The notes under the pieces were generated by a model, which saw only the letters and a list, made by a program, of their open reading frames with translations, searched no databases and was not told the DNA's origin. A stretch of DNA of 64,000 nucleotides, taken from assembly GCA_964571135.1 (NCBI GenBank), contig CAZMZW010000001.1, positions 1 to 64,000 of the forward strand, given 5' to 3'. Shown piece after piece: positions 60,625-64,000 of this stretch. Numbering within the stretch: the first letter of the stretch is position 1; the number at the start of each line of letters is the position of its first letter. The translations under genes were made by a program, and so were the position numbers. Source of the DNA: CAZMZW01 sp964571135 (GTDB lineage Bacteria > Chloroflexota > Anaerolineae > Anaerolineales > Anaerolineaceae).

Positions 60625-61500
60625 TTAAAATTGGGGAGGCAGAGGACTCTTCTCACCAGATTCTTTTAATTCCTGGAGCAGGTTCATGAAACTGTAAGTG
60701 GGCTCGTAGCCAAGAATTCTGCGGGTGGGTTCAATATCAAAGACTTCAGGTTTTTGAGCCGGATTTAGGCAAAATTTTTGAGCGATATTCGTAAAGGTTG
60801 AATAATATTTCTGAAAGGAAGTGCCTGCCCCTTTTGCGTCCCAATGTTCAAGGTCATGGGGGGTATATTCATATTTGCCATCCACGAACAGAGTTGGCAT
60901 TTGATCCAATTTTCCCAATTTGAGCAGGTCAATACTTTTAATCACTGACTGCAGTACGTCATTAATATGCACGGCGCCCTTCCAGTACCATTTTGCCCAA
61001 TCAAAATAAGAGGCATACACATCCTTATTCCACCAGGGGATGAAAGCGCCTGGCCGAAGGATGATCACTTGCATCCCATGGCGTTCGTGATATGCGCGGG
61101 CAATTTCCTCACCCAGCAACTTGGTATGGCCATAGACCCCGAAACGGTCCAAAACGCTTGTACTGGAAATATAAACAAATTTCTTGATCCCTTTTTCTGC
61201 GGCAGCCTGAAAGACATTAAAGGTTCCAGTGACATTGAGGTCCCAAAAATCATAAGGGTTTTTCTGCCCGGTCACCAGGTGGATTCCGTGCCAGGCAGCC
61301 ACATGCACCACGCAGTCTATGCCACTTAGACTACCTGCGAGCAAATTTCGATCGAGGATTGAACCGGAAATGAATTTGCCGTGCTGTGGATTAAGCGGCG
61401 GGCGGATATCCATTCGTACAGGCAGGTCGCCGCGTTGAACAAGATCTCGGGCAAGCAATAGACCAAAATCACCTGAACCGCCGGTAATAAAAACTTTCAT
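60625..61500 (-). CDS. NAD-dependent epimerase/dehydratase family protein
   Basis: Extended SDR of 291 residues. The Rossmann motif is ITGGSGDFGLLLA, DIRP follows the second strand, the active serine is in YISSTSVLD and the YGHTKLLGEE motif holds YxxxK. A later ILRPGAFIPWWNK is typical of epimerases that act on sugars or lipids. No sugar genes surround it, and it is not close to the paralogous pair at 10.9 and 17.0 kb. It lies 94 nt behind the dioxygenase gene on the same strand. Confidence 0.88.
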   Translation of the reverse strand: MKVFITGGSGDFGLLLARDLVQRGDLPVRMDIRPPLNPQHGKFISGSILDRNLLAGSLSGIDCVVHVAAWHGIHLVTGQKNPYDFWDLNVTGTFNVFQAAAEKGIKKFVYISSTSVLDRFGVYGHTKLLGEEIARAYHERHGMQVIILRPGAFIPWWNKDVYASYFDWAKWYWKGAVHINDVLQSVIKSIDLLKLGKLDQMPTLFVDGKYEYTPHDLEHWDAKGAGTSFQKYYSTFTNIAQKFCLNPAQKPEVFDIEPTRRILGYEPTYSFMNLLQELKESGEKSPLPPQF

Positions 61501-61594
61501 TTTGACCTCTCGACCTCATTAATAATTTGAATGGAAAAACCCATTTTAACATGACAAAACCAGAGGCAGTGATAAAATCCCCAAAGAGGAATAT

Positions 61595-62368
61595 TCAGCC
61601 AAATCGAATGCAGCGCATGGAAAGTGAGCCGCCCCAAATTCTTTCGTTGAAAAAGTGAATCGGTTCGCCTTTTTCTTTTGCTCCCAGGATATAAAGGAGC
61701 GGCAGGTAATGTTCTGCGGAATTGATGGAAAGAGCAGCACTCCGGCCTTGTTTTTCATACTGGATAAGCGGCGTGAGATCATCTTCGATGATGTGTTGTT
61801 TTATTTTTGAGTCAAACTCCACCGCCCATTCGAAAGCAGTATCCTCACAGACGATCATGGCCAGGTTGTGAACCACATTTCCGCTTCCCAGGATCAGGAT
61901 GCCTTCCTTGCGAAAAATGTGTAATTTCTGTCCCAGCTCAAAATGCCGGGCAGGTGTGATTGAACGGTCCAGGCTGAGTTGCACCACGGGTATATCTGCC
62001 TCAGGATACATCCTGCACAGCACTGACCAGGTACCATGATCCAGCCCCCAGTCCTTATCTGCAACCACTTTTTCTTTCCCGATAATTTCGATCACCCGGC
62101 TGGCGATCTTTGGCGACCCAGGGACGGGGTATCGTTTTTCATATAATTCGGGCGGGAAGCCGCCGAAATCATGAATGGTACGTGGTTTGGACATTGCAGT
62201 AACCTGGACTCCCTGTGTCTCCCAGTGAGCGGAAATACAAAGGATGGCCTTGGGTTTGGGAATGGCTTTTACTTCATTTATCCACCCCCTGGTGAATTCA
62301 TTATCCTCAAGAGCGTTCATGGGGCTTCCATGGCCCATAAAAAGTACAGGCATTAAGTCAACATTCAT
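61595..62368 (-). CDS. DODA-type (YgiD-like) extradiol ring-cleavage dioxygenase
   Basis: Class III extradiol dioxygenase-like protein of 257 residues. Metal histidines are in FMGHGSPMN (His13), in CISAHWETQG, and in GSGNVVHNL, and GLDHGTWSVL carries the catalytic histidine. Bacterial relatives (YgiD) cleave L-DOPA. The C-terminus AEHYLPLLYILGAK is normal for the family. It has GGGAGG upstream of the ATG. Confidence 0.92.
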   Translation of the reverse strand: MNVDLMPVLFMGHGSPMNALEDNEFTRGWINEVKAIPKPKAILCISAHWETQGVQVTAMSKPRTIHDFGGFPPELYEKRYPVPGSPKIASRVIEIIGKEKVVADKDWGLDHGTWSVLCRMYPEADIPVVQLSLDRSITPARHFELGQKLHIFRKEGILILGSGNVVHNLAMIVCEDTAFEWAVEFDSKIKQHIIEDDLTPLIQYEKQGRSAALSINSAEHYLPLLYILGAKEKGEPIHFFNERIWGGSLSMRCIRFG

Positions 62369-62562
62369 TTTTACCTCCCGGATTGAATTGAATCATTGAT
62401 CCAATAAAACGAATATTTTTTGAAACACTAAAGAAAACATGGTCATTTTATACCCCATTCTTGGGAGATTCATGGATATAAAAATTGAAATCAGAATAAA
62501 TGAAAGATCATTTTTAAAATATATATTTATTCTATTGTAATTGCGACTTACCTAGAAGTCGG

Positions 62563-62646
62563 ATGGAAAATCAGCATGATAAAATAAATCCCGAAGGAAA
62601 TGAAATTGAATCACTGGATTCATATGAAGAGTTTTCCATATCATGA
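62563..62646 (+). CDS. Possible 27-residue leader frame
   Basis: An ATG at 62563 opens an acidic 27-residue frame (MENQHDKINPEGNEIESLDS plus seven). Its TGA overlaps the ATG of the GGDEF gene (ATGA at 62643-62646). The ribosome site is poor (GAAGTCGG). It could couple translation of the GGDEF protein, whose own start has no good ribosome site, but its short length keeps confidence low. Confidence 0.35.
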   Translation: MENQHDKINPEGNEIESLDSYEEFSIS

Positions 62647-64000
62647 ATTATTTATTCACACCCTATGCTTTTGTAAATCTATTAACCGCCATCATTTCTT
62701 TCGGAGTGATGATCCTGGTCTGGCGGCGGCGGTCATCTCCCGGGGGACTCCAACTTTTCTTATTAATGGTTGCTGTTTTCGAATGGTCCCTTGCTGGCGC
62801 ATTTGAAGCGGCTGCCATAGGTCAGGCACTGAAAATATTTTGGTCCAAAATTGAATACATTGGTGCACATACTTCACCGATATTCTTATTTCTTTTTGTC
62901 CTGCGTTACAGCGGCAAGGATAAATGGTTATCTCGATTAAAAAGGTATGCATTTTTTATTCTCCCGCTTCTCACGATTGTTTTTGCTGCAAGCAACGAAT
63001 CCCATGGTTTAATTTGGAGCGGATTTGCTCCAGGCCCTATTGGAACGAACAGTCTTATTTATTATCATGGCTGGTGGTTTTGGGTGGAGATCATCTATAT
63101 TTACACCCTGGTTTTTGCGGCAACCGGTTTATTGATCCGATTTGCACTTCACTCCAATAAAGACTTCATCTATCAGAATACGATTTTACTGATCGCATCG
63201 ATTTTCCCGTTGGCTGGATGTTCGATTTATATCCTGGGATTAAACCCGTTTCCAGGTTTGGACCTCACTCCCTTCAGTTTTATGTTTACCGGGCTGGCAT
63301 TATCTGTGGGTTTGCTCTACTTTCAATTCCTGCAATTGCTGCCAATTGCCCGGGAATCTTTGATCGATAAAATGAGCGATGGACTATTGGTGCTGGACTC
63401 ACAATACAGGATTGTGGATATCAACCCGGTTGCCAAACGCATCTTTCATTTACCGATGCCAATAAAAGCAGGAAAAGTTTCTGCCAGCGCACTCGATCAT
63501 TGGGAAAAGATCGCACCTTGTTTGGGGAAACGCAAGGGTTGCCGTACTGAACTTGCGATCGGCAGAAAAGGAAATACCTATGTTGAACTGGACATCTCCC
63601 CATTACTGAACAATCAAAACTACCTTCTGGGTTGGCTGATCACCACCCGGGATATCACCCAGAAGAAAAAAGCCCAACTAAAAATAAGCCTGGTAAACGA
63701 ACAATTAAATCAACAATTGGAAGAAATTACTGCTTTGCAGGCACAGTTGCATGAAAAAGCGAACCATGACCTGATCACGGGAATATACAACCGTCGTTAT
63801 TTGGAAGATACATTAATTCGCGAAGTGGCGCGTGCCAAACGCGAGAAAAACCCTCTGGGTCTTGTGATGATCGACATGGACAATTTCAAATTGATCAATG
63901 ATCAATTTGGTCACCAGGCGGGAGATATGATCCTGCAGGTGGTGGGAAATTTACTAAAGGAACAAATTCGGATCGGTGATATTGCCTGCCGTTTTGGCGG
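62643..64000 (+). CDS. 7TM-PAS-GGDEF diguanylate cyclase, cut by the window end
   Basis: At least 452 residues. Seven hydrophobic helices of the 7TM histidine-kinase N-terminal type fill about 1-235 (starting MNYLFTPYAFVNLLTAIISF). A PAS domain follows (MSDGLLVLDSQYRIVDINPV), then a coiled coil (NEQLNQQLEEITALQAQLH). A GGDEF domain starts at HDLITGIYNRRYLE, with MIDMDNFKLINDQFGHQAGD. The window ends exactly at the first GG of the active-site motif, so catalytic status cannot be judged. It probably makes c-di-GMP in response to a membrane signal. Confidence 0.92.
   Translation, partial: MNYLFTPYAFVNLLTAIISFGVMILVWRRRSSPGGLQLFLLMVAVFEWSLAGAFEAAAIGQALKIFWSKIEYIGAHTSPIFLFLFVLRYSGKDKWLSRLKRYAFFILPLLTIVFAASNESHGLIWSGFAPGPIGTNSLIYYHGWWFWVEIIYIYTLVFAATGLLIRFALHSNKDFIYQNTILLIASIFPLAGCSIYILGLNPFPGLDLTPFSFMFTGLALSVGLLYFQFLQLLPIARESLIDKMSDGLLVLDSQYRIVDINPVAKRIFHLPMPIKAGKVSASALDHWEKIAPCLGKRKGCRTELAIGRKGNTYVELDISPLLNNQNYLLGWLITTRDITQKKKAQLKISLVNEQLNQQLEEITALQAQLHEKANHDLITGIYNRRYLEDTLIREVARAKREKNPLGLVMIDMDNFKLINDQFGHQAGDMILQVVGNLLKEQIRIGDIACRFG

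Noticed and set aside
1..64000. CRISPR arrays, tRNA or rRNA genes, IS elements
   Set aside because: No regularly spaced direct repeats, no recognisable tRNA or rRNA sequence and no transposase motif were found on reading the sequence; a covariance-model scan could still find a small RNA.

Overview
The window reads as a chromosomal segment of a free-living bacterium, most plausibly a Chloroflexota member of the Anaerolineae type. This is inference from three things: an archaeal-type HMG-CoA reductase/synthase/thiolase-like/DUF35 operon in an otherwise bacterial setting, no outer-membrane assembly genes, and many membrane glycosyltransferases and lipoproteins. No rRNA, tRNA, CRISPR array, integrase or transposase was recognised. 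Base composition is mosaic: GC-richer blocks (about 55% in a hand-counted line near 8.3 kb) alternate with AT-richer ones (about 40% in a line near 16.0 kb).

Layout. 0.1-4.0 kb (minus): a PadR repressor, an ABC ATPase and an FtsX-type permease. 4.2-20.0 kb (plus): a surface-sugar locus. It holds a GT87-like transferase, then rfbF-rfbG-rfbH-reductase (the CDP-3,6-dideoxyhexulose route), two small membrane proteins, a sugar epimerase/reductase, a sugar C-methyltransferase, a YerE-like thiamine diphosphate enzyme, an acylating acetaldehyde dehydrogenase plus 4-hydroxy-2-oxovalerate aldolase pair, a second epimerase, a polyprenyl-type GT2 and a flippase-like protein. 20.2-24.2 kb: the HMG-CoA operon, whose thiolase-like member lacks the catalytic residues. 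24.2-28.9 kb: an AT-rich accessory array of five small genes, separated by gaps that carry degenerate copies of the DUF35 gene's 3' end and other gene debris. 28.9-43.2 kb: assorted metabolic, regulatory and stress genes, including a PerR-catalase operon. 43.3-53.3 kb: Ada, an MBOAT/AlgX-like O-acetylation pair, a lipoprotein, an MFS transporter, cyclophilin, a double CDGSH protein and an M28 peptidase. 53.3-59.3 kb (minus): a ferredoxin-like protein, then a six-gene signalling run (kinase, LuxR regulator, ATPase-less kinase paralogue, small protein, lone receiver, acyltransferase). 59.4-64.0 kb: GlcG-like protein, HlyIII protein, epimerase, extradiol dioxygenase, and a 7TM-PAS-GGDEF protein cut by the window end.

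The most interesting system is the sugar locus. Aldolase and aldehyde dehydrogenase genes normally found in aromatic-catabolic operons sit directly behind a YerE-like ketol-transferase inside a CDP-deoxysugar cluster. They could supply a 4-hydroxy-2-oxo acid so that a longer side chain is attached to the 4-keto sugar, giving an extended branched-chain monosaccharide. The second is the accretion zone behind the DUF35 gene, where accessory genes alternate with scars of one gene's 3' end.
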